Assembly: GCA_016722075.1 (NCBI GenBank)
Contig: JADKGW010000001.1
Coordinates: forward strand, 3,596,001-3,660,000
Direction: 5' to 3'
DNA: 64,000 nt
Source: Candidatus Kouleothrix ribensis
Lineage (GTDB): Bacteria > Chloroflexota > Chloroflexia > Chloroflexales > Roseiflexaceae
Shown here: piece by piece, positions 48,549 through 57,675 of the stretch
Position numbering within the stretch: position 1 is the stretch's first letter
Layout of the letters: each line of letters begins with the position of its first letter
The notes under the pieces: generated by a model
Told to the model about the DNA's origin: nothing
Seen by the model: the letters and a program-made list of their open reading frames with translations, nothing else
The model's database searches: none
Position numbers and translations under genes: made by a program

Positions 48549-49541
48549 ATGAGCAGCCGCTTCGACGAACTTCGGATCTTCACTGGAAACGCCAACCCCG
48601 CGCTCGCCCGGTCGATCGGCCAGCGCCTGGGCATCCCAATGGGCGACATGATCGTCACCTCGTTCTCGAATGAGAATATTTTCGTCAAGATCAACGAGAG
48701 CATCCGCGAGAAAGATGTCTTCGTGATTCAATCGCTCGGCCTGCCGCTCAGCGACCGGATCATGGAGCTGCTGATCATGCTCGACGCGTGCAAGCGCGCC
48801 GCCGCCGGCCGCGTGACGGCGGTGATCCCCTATTATGCGTACGGCCGCACCGATAAGCGCGACCAGCCGCGCGTGCCGATCACCGCGCGCCTGCTGGCCG
48901 ATATCATCCAGGTGGCCGGCGCCCAGCAGGTGATCACGCTCGATCTCCACGCCGGCCAGATCCAGGGCTTCTTCAACATCCCAGTCGACGAGCTGAGCGC
49001 GGTGAATCTGCTGGTGCGCCACTTCGCCGAGCGCAACTGGCACGATACCGTGGTTGTATCGCCCGATCTGGGCTTTGCCAAGCGCGCCCGCAACTTCGCC
49101 GAGCAGCTGGGCGCACCGCTCGCGATCGTCGAGAAGCGCCGCGTCCAGCAGCTCCAGAACCCCGAAGAGCCGCTCTCGCAAGTCGAGGCTCGCACGCTGA
49201 TCGGTGATGTAAGCGGCAAGCGCTGCATCCTGGTCGATGATGAGATCTTGACCGGTGGCTCGATGATCGAGGCGGCCGACCTGCTGATGGCCAACGGCGC
49301 CCGCGAAGTCTACGCCGCCGCAGTTCACGCCGTGCTGGCCGGCAACGCGCTCGAGCGCTTGTCGCACAGTGCCATTCGCGAGCTCGTGACGACCGATAGC
49401 CTGCATCAGCCGGCCGCCAAAGATTCGGCGTTCTTACGCGTGCTGTCGATCGCACCGCTGCTGGCCGAGGTCATCCAGCGCATCCATAGCGGCGTCTCGA
49501 TCGACACGATCTTCCGCAAGCGTAGCCCGGTGTTCGGCTAG
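48549..49541 (+). CDS. prs: ribose-phosphate pyrophosphokinase (PRPP synthetase)
   Basis: 330 residues. It transfers pyrophosphate from ATP to ribose 5-phosphate. Landmarks are LRIFTGNANPALARSIGQRLG, YYAYGRTDKRDQPRVPITARL, TLDLHAGQIQGFFNIPVDEL (metal site) and the PRPP loop ILVDDEILTGGSMIEAA. The usual loop has D-T-G-G-T, and LTGGS here is a mild variant. Monocistronic in appearance; the HTH-ATPase gene follows after 172 nt. Confidence 0.95.
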   Translation: MSSRFDELRIFTGNANPALARSIGQRLGIPMGDMIVTSFSNENIFVKINESIREKDVFVIQSLGLPLSDRIMELLIMLDACKRAAAGRVTAVIPYYAYGRTDKRDQPRVPITARLLADIIQVAGAQQVITLDLHAGQIQGFFNIPVDELSAVNLLVRHFAERNWHDTVVVSPDLGFAKRARNFAEQLGAPLAIVEKRRVQQLQNPEEPLSQVEARTLIGDVSGKRCILVDDEILTGGSMIEAADLLMANGAREVYAAAVHAVLAGNALERLSHSAIRELVTTDSLHQPAAKDSAFLRVLSIAPLLAEVIQRIHSGVSIDTIFRKRSPVFG

Positions 49542-49713
49542 CGCCGGGCTTTTCGCGCTCATAGTGATCGCGAGCCAGGCCAGCTTGTAGCTCATAACGC
49601 CAGGCCTTACACAGCTGCGTCATCGGCGGCGTGCTCCTGCGCTTTTCGCACGCACCGCACTGCCGCAAGCCCAGCACAGCAACTGCGTAACGCCTGAACG
49701 CATCGCTCAAACT

Positions 49714-51291
49714 ATGGATCTTCCCCGCCTCAGCAGCGCCGAACTTGTATCGAACTTCGGCAACGACCAGGCGGCCCTGCGGCGCTATCGTATTCTAGCG
49801 GCGCTGCTGCGCGAGGGTCGTCCGGCTGGCGAGGTCGCGCGTACCTTCGGCGTCAGCCGCGAGAGCATCCGCCGCCTGCGCGGCGCATTCGAGCGCGGCG
49901 GCATCGCGGCGCTCCAGAGCCGCAAGCGCGGCGGTGGGCACGTGGCGCGCGGCAGCCCGCTGATCCGCGCCATCCGCCACGAGCTGAGCCTCGAGCCTGG
50001 TGCGTCGGCCCCCGCGCTCTGGCGGCGCGTCCAGGCCCACCTGCACGAGCAAGGCCTCAGCGCGCCGCGCAGCACATTCTACCGCTTGCTCGGCCAGCTG
50101 CGCGACGACGACGAAGCCGATGCGACCCGCACGCCCCACCGGCTGCTACGCGACGCGCTCGCCGACCTGATCGAGGACCCGCCGCTGACACTTGGCCGCA
50201 GCGAGCTGGCCACCCTGCTGCTGCCCGACCAGCGCGACGCGCTGCAGCGCGGCCGGCGCCTGCGCGATGCCCTGCGCGACGCGATCACGCGCCTGCGCCC
50301 ATCCGAGGCCGGGCCGGTGCTCGACGATCCACGCTGGCGCCACTACCTGATCATCGCCGGTGAGTACGAGGCCGGTGAGGATCGCACCAGCCTGCAAACG
50401 GCCCTGGCGCTCAGCACTAGCACCTACAGCCGCGCCAAGCGCGAGGCGCTCGAGCGCCTGGCGGCACTGCTGCCTGCCACCCTCGGCGAGCTGCCCCTGG
50501 CCGAGCCGCCCGAGACATTGATCACCCCACCACTCCCCGGCGACGACTTCGACCACGAGGCTGAGCTCGACCACTATATGCGCCGGCTGCGCCGCGGCGG
50601 GCTGGCGCTGATCTGGGGCCCCGCCGGCGTCGGCAAGCTGTCACTCGCGGCCATGCTGGCGGCACGCCTGCAGGCCCGTGGCCAGAAGGTGATCTGGCAT
50701 ACCTGCCGCCCGCCCGATATCGAGACCAACGCCGGGCTGCGGTTGTTGTTCGCGCTGGCCGCCGGGCTGGCACTCGATGGCCGCCACGACCTGTGGCAGG
50801 CGCTCACTGCCGGTGAGGCGCCTTCGCTCACCGGCCGGCTTGGCTTGCTGGCCGAGGGCCTGGCCGGCCGCCGCTGGACGGTGGTCGTGTCGAACAGTCA
50901 CTGGCTTGCCGGCGACGAAGCCGATCGCGTACTCGATGTGCTCACCGCCGCGCAGGAGCATCGCGACATCCGCCTGGCGCTGGTTGGCCGGCACTTGCCC
51001 AGCTGGGCTGCCCCCGAGCGCTGGCCGGCGCTGCCGTTCCCTAGCGATAGCGCGGCGCGGCAGGTGTTCCTCAGCCGCATGGCCGACACTCCCACTCGCA
51101 CAGCGGCCAAAACACCGCTCGGCCTGCTGCGTGATCGCGCGCGCGAATTGATCGCCGTGCTGCCGCCCGAGCGGCTCGCCGAGCTGCCGCCCGAGCAGCT
51201 CGCCAGTGCGCTGGTGGCGCTGCGCCCGGTCGAAGATCTGGCCGAGCAGCTGCGCGCGGCCCTGCGCCCCGCCCCGCCGCTCGACGAATGA
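49714..51291 (+). CDS. transposase-like helix-turn-helix protein fused to a P-loop ATPase
   Basis: 525 residues. The first ~130 residues contain a helix-turn-helix typical of Homeodomain-like transposase regulators (LREGRPAGEVARTFGVSRESIRRLRGAFERGGIAALQSRKRGG) followed by a second winged-helix-like stretch (SAPALWRRVQAHLHEQGLSAPRSTFYRLLGQL). A Walker A GPAGVGKLS is at about 307-315 and a Walker-B-like WTVVVSNSHW near 390, as in AAA/NB-ARC-type ATPases; VSN lacks the expected acidic residues. There is no C-terminal repeat or effector domain. A regulator that senses a nucleotide or partner is plausible. I do not recognise the full architecture. Confidence 0.7.
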   Translation: MDLPRLSSAELVSNFGNDQAALRRYRILAALLREGRPAGEVARTFGVSRESIRRLRGAFERGGIAALQSRKRGGGHVARGSPLIRAIRHELSLEPGASAPALWRRVQAHLHEQGLSAPRSTFYRLLGQLRDDDEADATRTPHRLLRDALADLIEDPPLTLGRSELATLLLPDQRDALQRGRRLRDALRDAITRLRPSEAGPVLDDPRWRHYLIIAGEYEAGEDRTSLQTALALSTSTYSRAKREALERLAALLPATLGELPLAEPPETLITPPLPGDDFDHEAELDHYMRRLRRGGLALIWGPAGVGKLSLAAMLAARLQARGQKVIWHTCRPPDIETNAGLRLLFALAAGLALDGRHDLWQALTAGEAPSLTGRLGLLAEGLAGRRWTVVVSNSHWLAGDEADRVLDVLTAAQEHRDIRLALVGRHLPSWAAPERWPALPFPSDSAARQVFLSRMADTPTRTAAKTPLGLLRDRARELIAVLPPERLAELPPEQLASALVALRPVEDLAEQLRAALRPAPPLDE

Positions 51292-51417
51292 TCGGCCCGG
51301 CCCTGCGCTTGCTACCCCCCAGGTTCATCGCACCATGGCGCCAATGCAGCCACCGCGTATGGTTCTGCTGGCTGGCGCGCTCAGCCTGCGGCAGCGCCAG
51401 TGTGCGGTTGTTCTGCG

Positions 51418-53961
51418 CTACCCGCGAATGGTTGCCTTAAGCTCGAACTCAAGCCCGCGCACGATCTTGGCGCGGACCTTGCTCACATCGGCGTCGCTGA
51501 GCGTCCGATCAGGCGCGCGGAAGGTCAGGCGGTAGGCCAGGCTGCGCTTGCCATCGCCCACCTGCGGCCCTTCATACACGTCGAACAGGTCGAGCGCCTC
51601 GAGCTCGGCGCCGGCATACTTGCGAATCGCCAGCGCCAGCTGCGCAGCCGGCACCTCGATCCCGACCACTACCGCCAGATCCTGGGCAATCGCCGGGAAA
51701 CGCGAGATCGGGCGATAGCGGCTCGGCTGCGCCAGCCCGATCAGCGCCTCGAGATCCAGCTCGGCCGCCAGCGCGCGCGGCAGGTCGATCTCGAGCCGCT
51801 CGCGCAGCTCGGGATGCAGCTCGCCCAGCACACCCAGCTGCGTTTTAGGCTGCTCCTGCTCGGCCTGTCGCTTCGCGCCTTTTTCCTGCCGCTGTATGCG
51901 CTCGAGCATGGCCGCACGGCCGGGGTGGAAGCGCGGGTCGTCGCGCAGCGGCACAAAGCGCACCTGCTCGGCCAGGTTCAGGCGCGCCAGCAGTACCTCG
52001 ATCACGCCCTTCAGATCGAAGAAGTCGAGCGTGCCGGGCCTGGGGGTGTGCCACGAGCGCGGCTCGCGCTCGCCGGCCATCGCGATCGTCAGCACACGCG
52101 GCTGGTCGGGCAGCACCTGGCCTTCGTGCTTCAGGTACACCCGCCCGATCTCGAACAGGAGCGCCCGCGCGTGCTCGCGCAGGTTCAGCGCCAGCGCCTC
52201 GAGTAGCGTCGGCAGCCCCGAGCGGCGCAGGTACTCGCGCTCGGGTGTGATCGGGTTCGCTACCCTGAGGAACCACGCCGGGTCGGCATCGGCGGGCGAC
52301 ACCTTGGACACCGCAGCCATACTCGTCAGCGCATAGGTGATCGCTTCGTCCAGCCCGGCACCCACCAGCACATCACGCGTCTGCTCCTCACGTTCGAGCG
52401 AGGGGTTGGCGCGTTGCTCGGGCAAATCGTCCGCCAGATGGGTGGTTGGGATGCGCTCGTAGCCGTACATGCGCGCGACCTCCTCGCACAGGTCGGCCAG
52501 CATGCTCACATCCTGCCGGAAGCTCGGTACCGTCACACGTACCAGCGCCGGCATGCCCAGCACTTCGCAGCCAAAGCCTAGCGGCCGCAGCAGGCCGGCA
52601 ATCTCGTCGGCCGTGAGCGTGATGCCCAGGATGCGCTGCACCTCGCGCGGTGTCAGGTCGAGGATGGGCGCCTGCCACGGCCGCGCGTACACATCAAGCA
52701 TGCCCTGCGCAATCGTGCCGCCGGCCACCTGCTGGATCAGCTGGAGCGCGCGGCGCTGCGCCAGCGGCGCCAGCTCGAGATCGACGCCGCGCTCGAAGCG
52801 GCGCGAGGCCTCGGATGGCAGCTTGAAGCCACGCGCCATCTTGCGGATGATCGTCGGCTCCCAGTTGGCCGCCTCTACCAGCACACGCGTGGTCGCCGCG
52901 CTCACCTCGCTGTCGGCGCCGCCCATCACGCCCGCCACGCTCGCGGGGCCGCGCGGGTCGCACACCAGCAGCGCCGCAATCTCCGTGCCTGGCACCGGGT
53001 CGAGCTCGTGCTGCTTGCCATCGAGCGTGGTTAGCCGCTCACCCGGCCGGGCCTGCCGCACCACCAGGTGCATATCGGCGACCTTATCGGCGTCGAAGGT
53101 GTGGTTCGGCTGGCCCAGCTCAAGCATGACATAGTTCGACACATCGACGATGTTGAAGATCGGGCGCATGCCCGCCAGCATCAGGCGGCGCTGCATCCAC
53201 AGCGGCGATGGGCCGATCGTCACTCCTTCGATCAGCGTGGCGCTGAAACGCGGGCATAGCTCGGGGGTTTCGACCGTCACCTGCGCGCGGCCCACGATGC
53301 TCGGCCCGCGCGCGTCGATCGTCACCTCGGGCACATGCAGCTGCGCGCCGGTTAGCGCAGCCACCTCGCGCGCCAGCCCCAGGATCGAGAGCGCGCGCGC
53401 GGTGTTCGGCAGAATGTCGATCTCGAGCACCTCGTCGCCCAGGTAGTCGCACAGCGGCAGCCCTACCGGCGCATCGGCGGGCAGGATGAGAATACCCTCG
53501 TGCTCATCCGACAGGCCCAGCTCTTTCTCCGAGCAGAGCATGGCGTCGGACATCACCCCGCGCACCGGGCGGCCCTTCAGCTTGACTTTGAGCTTGCCCT
53601 CGGCGTGGCCGTCGTACAGCTCGGCGCCCTCTTTGGCATACACGCCCTTGAGTGGGTGCGCCAGCCGGCCCAGCCCGCGGTACGCGAACAGGTTTGGCGC
53701 GCCGGTGACCACCGTATGCGGCTCGGCTGCGCCATAGTCCACATCCGCAAGCACCAGCCGGTCGGCGTTGGGATGCTGGCGCACCTCAAGAATGTTGCCG
53801 ATCACAATCTTCTCGGGTGCCCAGGCCAGCTCGGCGCCTGCTACGCCAATGCGCGTCACCTCGGCCACCTCCAACCCCGAGAGTGTCAGCTTCTCGGCCA
53901 GCGCATCGATCGGCATGCGTATATCGACAAACTCTTTCAGCCACGATACCGGTACTTTCAT
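51418..53961 (-). CDS. pheT: phenylalanyl-tRNA synthetase beta subunit
   Basis: 847 residues. It starts MKVPVSWLKEFVDI. The tRNA-binding (EMAP-like) domain is at about 40-160 (VIGNILEVRQHPNADRLVLADVD), then B3/B4 with editing function (MQRRLMLAGMRPIFNIVDVSNYVMLELGQPNHTFDADKV), the B5 domain, the catalytic-like core and the C-terminal anticodon-binding FDX-ACB domain (SRFPAIAQDLAVVVG...KRSLAYRLTFRAPDRTLSDADV). AGAGGC is the RBS. It is separated from pheS by a glycosyltransferase gene, an uncommon interruption. Confidence 0.96.
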   Translation of the reverse strand: MKVPVSWLKEFVDIRMPIDALAEKLTLSGLEVAEVTRIGVAGAELAWAPEKIVIGNILEVRQHPNADRLVLADVDYGAAEPHTVVTGAPNLFAYRGLGRLAHPLKGVYAKEGAELYDGHAEGKLKVKLKGRPVRGVMSDAMLCSEKELGLSDEHEGILILPADAPVGLPLCDYLGDEVLEIDILPNTARALSILGLAREVAALTGAQLHVPEVTIDARGPSIVGRAQVTVETPELCPRFSATLIEGVTIGPSPLWMQRRLMLAGMRPIFNIVDVSNYVMLELGQPNHTFDADKVADMHLVVRQARPGERLTTLDGKQHELDPVPGTEIAALLVCDPRGPASVAGVMGGADSEVSAATTRVLVEAANWEPTIIRKMARGFKLPSEASRRFERGVDLELAPLAQRRALQLIQQVAGGTIAQGMLDVYARPWQAPILDLTPREVQRILGITLTADEIAGLLRPLGFGCEVLGMPALVRVTVPSFRQDVSMLADLCEEVARMYGYERIPTTHLADDLPEQRANPSLEREEQTRDVLVGAGLDEAITYALTSMAAVSKVSPADADPAWFLRVANPITPEREYLRRSGLPTLLEALALNLREHARALLFEIGRVYLKHEGQVLPDQPRVLTIAMAGEREPRSWHTPRPGTLDFFDLKGVIEVLLARLNLAEQVRFVPLRDDPRFHPGRAAMLERIQRQEKGAKRQAEQEQPKTQLGVLGELHPELRERLEIDLPRALAAELDLEALIGLAQPSRYRPISRFPAIAQDLAVVVGIEVPAAQLALAIRKYAGAELEALDLFDVYEGPQVGDGKRSLAYRLTFRAPDRTLSDADVSKVRAKIVRGLEFELKATIRG

Positions 53962-54008
53962 AGAAGCCTCTCGATCATTGATTATGGCTCATACGCTTAT
54001 TGACAGGG

Positions 54009-54050
54009 CCTACGCCGTCGGCGTTTTTTTGCCCTCGGCAGAGCGGTACG
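54009..54050. repeat. palindromic element (ACGCCGTCGGCG...) between pheT and the glycosyltransferase gene
   Basis: CCTACGCCGTCGGCG, a T-rich centre, then CTCGGCAGAGCGGTACG. Related sequences with GTACGC(A/G)GTCGGCG and CGGCAGAGC lie at 57129 and 57540. The T7 run could also act as a terminator on the plus strand. Confidence 0.45.
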
Positions 54051-54138
54051 TTTCGAGTATGGCGCTCCGCGCCACTATCGGATCACAGTAGATCATCGAG
54101 TAGCATGCCGCCGCAGGCGAACGAGCGTGCAATGCCAG

Positions 54139-56013
54139 CTACTCAACCTGGAGCGTGCTGAGCAGGTAGTGGCTGCCCAGCAGCCGGCCGCGGCGGCTAA
54201 ACACGGCGGTACGATCCTGCGTGCGCTCGTCGAACAGCCCCACCCGCAGGCGGTAGGCGCCGGGCGGCAGGTTAGCCCGCAGCACCAGCGTATGCCTGTC
54301 TTCCACCCAGTCGCCCGCGACCCACTGCGTCATTGGGAAGGCGCCACCGCGCGGCTTGGTGTTATCCTCGGCCACCACCACGTCATTGGCATCGACCAGG
54401 TGTACGAATACGGTCCAGTCGCGGCCCTGCCGGCCGCGCGCATACCACATCAGTGTCAGCTCGGCTGCCGTGCCGGCGCGCAGCGGCTGCGCCAGCTGCC
54501 AGCCCAGCAGCTCGGCGCCGGGGTCGCCGGGCATGCCAAACCGCGCATAGATTGGCGTGCCTAGCCGCGCCAACGCAGTCGCCTCAGCCAGCGTCTGCCG
54601 CGGGTACGCCGGCCCGATCACGCCGAACGGCAGCCAGATCGCCAGCAGGCAGCCGGCCGTCGGCACAAGCCAGGCGATCATTCCAACACGCTTGCCGGCC
54701 GCTAGCTGGAGGCCTAGCGCCAGCACGATCGCCAGCGCCGGTAGCGCCGGGAATAGTAGGCGCCCCTGCCAGGCCACCAGCCCGGCCGTCAGTGCGAAGC
54801 TCACCAGCCACGCACCGGCCAGCAGGGGCAGCAGCAGCAGCGGCCAGGCCAGCGCCACACGGCCGGCCATCCCCCGCCCCGGCTGCCCAACTGGTAGCAT
54901 ACTGCGCAGCCAGCCCGCTGCCGCCACCAGCTCGATCAGGCCGAACAGCCCGATCACCCAGGCCGGCGCGGGCACATTCATCCAGCCGAAGCGCGCCCAG
55001 AACGAGCTATGCAGTTGCTCCAGCGCACTGCCCCACGCCGCCAGGCTGCGCGCGTCGAACGCCTGGGTCGCGAACTCGGCCTGGAAGAGCGTCAGCCCGA
55101 ACAGGTCGCCATACAGCCGCAGATTGCGCTGGTACCACCAGCCACACACCAGCAGCGTCGCCGCCAGACACACCAGCAAGGCCACAACGTGCTGGGGCGA
55201 TCGGGCACGCTCCGCCGCAATGCTCCGCTCGAGCACCGCCAGCAGCGCGACCGGCACCAGGATGAGTGCGCTCTGCTTGGTGAGCAGCGCCAGCCCCAGC
55301 ACCACGCCAATCAGCAGCGCATGGCCGAGCACGCCGCTTGGCCGCCGCGCCTGCCTCGCCGGCTGCAGCACGAGCCATAGCAGCACTGCGCTCAGTGCCG
55401 TCAGCAGGGCATCGTTCGTGACGAGCGCCGATACAAACAGAAACTGTGGGTTGAACGCCACCAGCACCGCCGCCAGCAATGGGATTTTCGATTGCCGCGT
55501 GTCGATCGTCGAACGCTCAGGATCGAATCGGCCATTGGCAATCTGCAGCCTGTGGTGCAGCGCGTTCGCGGCCAGGTACGTCAGCATCACGGTCGCCGCG
55601 CCCAGCCCCACCGAAACCAGCCGCAGCACATGCCATGCCAACACCGCGCCGCGCCAGGGCCAATATTCGCGGCTGCCATGCGCCACCGCGTTGAGCTCGG
55701 CGCCGCCGGCCCACGTGAAGCGCGGGTTGCCCGGCAGGTCGAACGAGCGCTGTTCGCGCGGCAGCCAGGCCAGCAGCGGCGCGGCCAGCCCATAGGCCAG
55801 GGGCGGCTGGTGACCCTCGCCCGGTACCTCGTCGCGGCGCTGGTCGGGCAGGCGCCCCTCGCGCGCCAGGAAGAACACATACGCAGCGTGCCCCGGCTCG
55901 TCGGGCCCCTCACCCAACGGCACGATCGCGCTGTAGAGGGTGGCGAGCCCCACAAACACCGCCACCAGTGCGATAAGTTTTGAATTTTGAGTTTTGAGTG
56001 TTGAATTCATCAT
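54139..56013 (-). CDS. GT39/ArnT-like membrane glycosyltransferase between pheS and pheT
   Basis: 624 residues from the first of two ATGs at 56013/56010. PLGEGPDEPGHAAYVFFLAREGRLP carries the Asp-Glu motif typical of GT-C enzymes, followed by GEGHQPPLAYGLAAPLLAWLP. About ten membrane helices follow, then a C-terminal soluble domain (about 500-624) that looks like a beta-sandwich (LTLMWYARGRQGRDWTVFVHLVD...). It probably moves sugars from lipid carriers outside the membrane. The first ~10 residues (NSTLKTQNSKL) are encoded by AACTCAAAA-type repeats, so the true start may be later. Confidence 0.78.
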   Translation of the reverse strand: MMNSTLKTQNSKLIALVAVFVGLATLYSAIVPLGEGPDEPGHAAYVFFLAREGRLPDQRRDEVPGEGHQPPLAYGLAAPLLAWLPREQRSFDLPGNPRFTWAGGAELNAVAHGSREYWPWRGAVLAWHVLRLVSVGLGAATVMLTYLAANALHHRLQIANGRFDPERSTIDTRQSKIPLLAAVLVAFNPQFLFVSALVTNDALLTALSAVLLWLVLQPARQARRPSGVLGHALLIGVVLGLALLTKQSALILVPVALLAVLERSIAAERARSPQHVVALLVCLAATLLVCGWWYQRNLRLYGDLFGLTLFQAEFATQAFDARSLAAWGSALEQLHSSFWARFGWMNVPAPAWVIGLFGLIELVAAAGWLRSMLPVGQPGRGMAGRVALAWPLLLLPLLAGAWLVSFALTAGLVAWQGRLLFPALPALAIVLALGLQLAAGKRVGMIAWLVPTAGCLLAIWLPFGVIGPAYPRQTLAEATALARLGTPIYARFGMPGDPGAELLGWQLAQPLRAGTAAELTLMWYARGRQGRDWTVFVHLVDANDVVVAEDNTKPRGGAFPMTQWVAGDWVEDRHTLVLRANLPPGAYRLRVGLFDERTQDRTAVFSRRGRLLGSHYLLSTLQVE

Positions 56014-56063
56014 CGTTGATTCATTGCCCAACTCAAAACTAAGCACTCAAACCTCAAAACTGT
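55979..56063. repeat. TTGAGTTTTGAG-type short tandem repeats between pheS and the glycosyltransferase gene
   Basis: Words such as TTTTGAG, TTTGAATTT and, inverted, AACTCAAAA recur over about 85 bp. The block starts 2 nt after the pheS stop codon and runs into the first codons of the glycosyltransferase. Similar words follow the stops of trmH (57660-57675) and lysT (43895-43911). Confidence 0.7.
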
Positions 56064-56064
56064 T

Positions 56065-57105
56065 CTACCCGAACTGCTGCAAGAAGCGCTCGTCGCCGCT
56101 GAAGAACCAGCGGATGTCGTCGATACCATACTTCAGGATGCCGATCCGCTCAGGCCCGAAGCCGCCCGCAAACCCGCTGAACTCAGCCGGGTCGTAGCCG
56201 CCATTCCGCAATACATGCGGGTGAACCATGCCGCAGCCGCCGATCTCGAGCCAGCCTGCGTACTTACAGATCCGGCAGCCCTTGCCGCCGCACAAGAAGC
56301 AGCTCACATCCAGCTCGGCGCTTGGCTCGGTGAACGGGAAGTAGCTTGGGCGCAGCCGCACTTGCGTGCCCTGGCCGAATAGCCGCTCGGCCAGGCCGTG
56401 CAGCGTGCCCTTCAGGTCGCCCATGGTCACATTGCGGCCAACCATCAGGAATTCGAACTGGTGAAACATCATCTCCGAGCGCGCAGTCACCTGCTCCATA
56501 CGGTAGCACTTGCCCGGCAGCAGCACGCGCAGAGGCGCGGGCGCGTAGCGGCGCATGGCGTGGATCTGGCCCGGCGAGGTGTGCGTGCGCAGCACCACCG
56601 GCGGCGATCCAGGCGGCGTCTCGATATAGAACGTATCCTGCATGTCGCGCGCCGGGTGATCGGGTGGGAAGTTCAGCAACCCGAAGTTGAACTCATCGGT
56701 CTCGACCTCGGGGCTGTCCCACACCTGAAACCCCATCTCGGCGAAGGTCTCGATCACATTGCGGATGACGATCGTGCTGGGGTGCAGCCGCCCGACCGAT
56801 GGCGCGCGGCCGGGCATGGTCACATCGACCAGGTCGGCCTCGAGTTCATCCATCCGCGCGGCGCGCTTCAGCTGGGCCTCAGCCGCATCGAGCGCCTGGT
56901 CGAGCTGCTGGCGCACCTGGTTGAATTTCGCGCCTACATCGCGGCGCTGCTCGGGCGGCAGCGTGCCGAGGCGCTTGCTCATACGCGTCAGCGCACCCTG
57001 CTTGCCCAGGTACGCACCCTTCCACTCGGCCAGCTCGGCGGGGTTGTGCGCGTTCGCCAGCGCGCCCAGTGCCTGTGCCTCGAGCGCGCGCAGATCTTCA
57101 AGCAT
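56065..57105 (-). CDS. pheS: phenylalanyl-tRNA synthetase alpha subunit
   Basis: 346 residues. The N-terminal coiled coil (about 1-85) is followed by the class-II core: HPSTIVIRNVIETFAEMGFQVWDSPEVETDEFNFGLLNFPPDHPARDMQDTFYI, motif 2 around GKCYRMEQVTARSEMMFHQFEFL, a Cys-rich hairpin CFLCGGKGCRICKYAGWLEIGGCGMVHP, and motif 3 FGPERIGILKYGIDDIRWFF. With PheT it charges tRNA-Phe as an alpha2-beta2 enzyme. Preceded by a T-box leader. Confidence 0.97.
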   Translation of the reverse strand: MLEDLRALEAQALGALANAHNPAELAEWKGAYLGKQGALTRMSKRLGTLPPEQRRDVGAKFNQVRQQLDQALDAAEAQLKRAARMDELEADLVDVTMPGRAPSVGRLHPSTIVIRNVIETFAEMGFQVWDSPEVETDEFNFGLLNFPPDHPARDMQDTFYIETPPGSPPVVLRTHTSPGQIHAMRRYAPAPLRVLLPGKCYRMEQVTARSEMMFHQFEFLMVGRNVTMGDLKGTLHGLAERLFGQGTQVRLRPSYFPFTEPSAELDVSCFLCGGKGCRICKYAGWLEIGGCGMVHPHVLRNGGYDPAEFSGFAGGFGPERIGILKYGIDDIRWFFSGDERFLQQFG

Positions 57106-57128
57106 GGCGGGATACTCCTTCGTTACAG

Positions 57129-57170
57129 GACGTACGCAGTCGGCGGTTTTGCCTGCGGCAGAGCCGTACC
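57129..57170. repeat. palindromic element (GTACGCAGTCGGCGG...), copy near pheS
   Basis: GGACGTACGCAGTCGGCGG and CTGCGGCAGAGCCGTACC, related to the elements at 54009 and 57540. It lies between the T-box terminator and the pheS ATG. Confidence 0.4.
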
Positions 57171-57233
57171 TTCTGGTTGATTGTGTGCGGAATCGTCACG
57201 TGCCGCTGCCCACCTACACCGGCGCAGGCCAAC

Positions 57234-57524
57234 AAAAAACCACGCGCTCGCCAGGGACGAGGCGTGGCCCGTGGTACCACCCTGATTCGGCAGCGGCGCG
57301 CAGCGCGCGGCAGTGCCCTTGTGGCCCCGATAACGGCGGGCGACCGGATGCGACTACCTTCGCCAAGTTTTGAGCGTTAAACTGAAAGCTCAGAACGTAC
57401 GAGATTCACCGCTCGGCTCGGAAGGGAACTTCGGCGGGCATCCCCGGCGGCGGATCACAGCCTATGTCCACCGCTCTCTGTGCGCTTTGGCCCGCGTACT
57501 CGCTTCGTCACAGCCGGTATTCAG
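57234..57524 (-). promoter_or_regulatory. T-box leader of pheS (Phe specifier)
   Basis: Read on the minus strand from a start near 57524. Stem I begins GACGAAGCGAGTACGCGGGC. GCGGGC pairs with GCCCGC and GAAG with CTTC, leaving a specifier loop with AGTA on one side and GAAGTTC on the other; the TTC at 57428-57426 is a Phe codon in the expected place. The apical part has AGAGAG...GGCTGTGA. The antiterminator core AGGGTGGTACCACGG (about 57285-57270) pairs with the tRNA acceptor end. The terminator stem CCACGCCTCG with CGAGCGCGTGG followed by TTTTTT (to 57234) is the alternative. Uncharged tRNA-Phe would turn pheS on. A -10 TGTAAT lies at 57536-57531. Confidence 0.88.
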
Positions 57525-57539
57525 TTGTGAATTACACAA

Positions 57540-57587
57540 CGTACGCGGTCGGCGTTTGAGGCCTTCCGCAGCATGGCACTCCGCGCC
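57540..57587. repeat. palindromic element (GTACGCGGTCGGCG...) upstream of the T-box
   Basis: CGTACGCGGTCGGCGTTTGAGG...CCGCAGCATGGCACTCCGCG. It shares its left half with the elements at 54009 and 57129 and overlaps the T-box promoter's -35 region. Confidence 0.4.
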
Positions 57588-57675
57588 AAAATAACAGAAC
57601 ATAGCTGGGTACCGGGCTGCCGCGTACCTTGTATGGGTTATGAGTTAAAGCTGCAATATCAACAACTCAACACTC

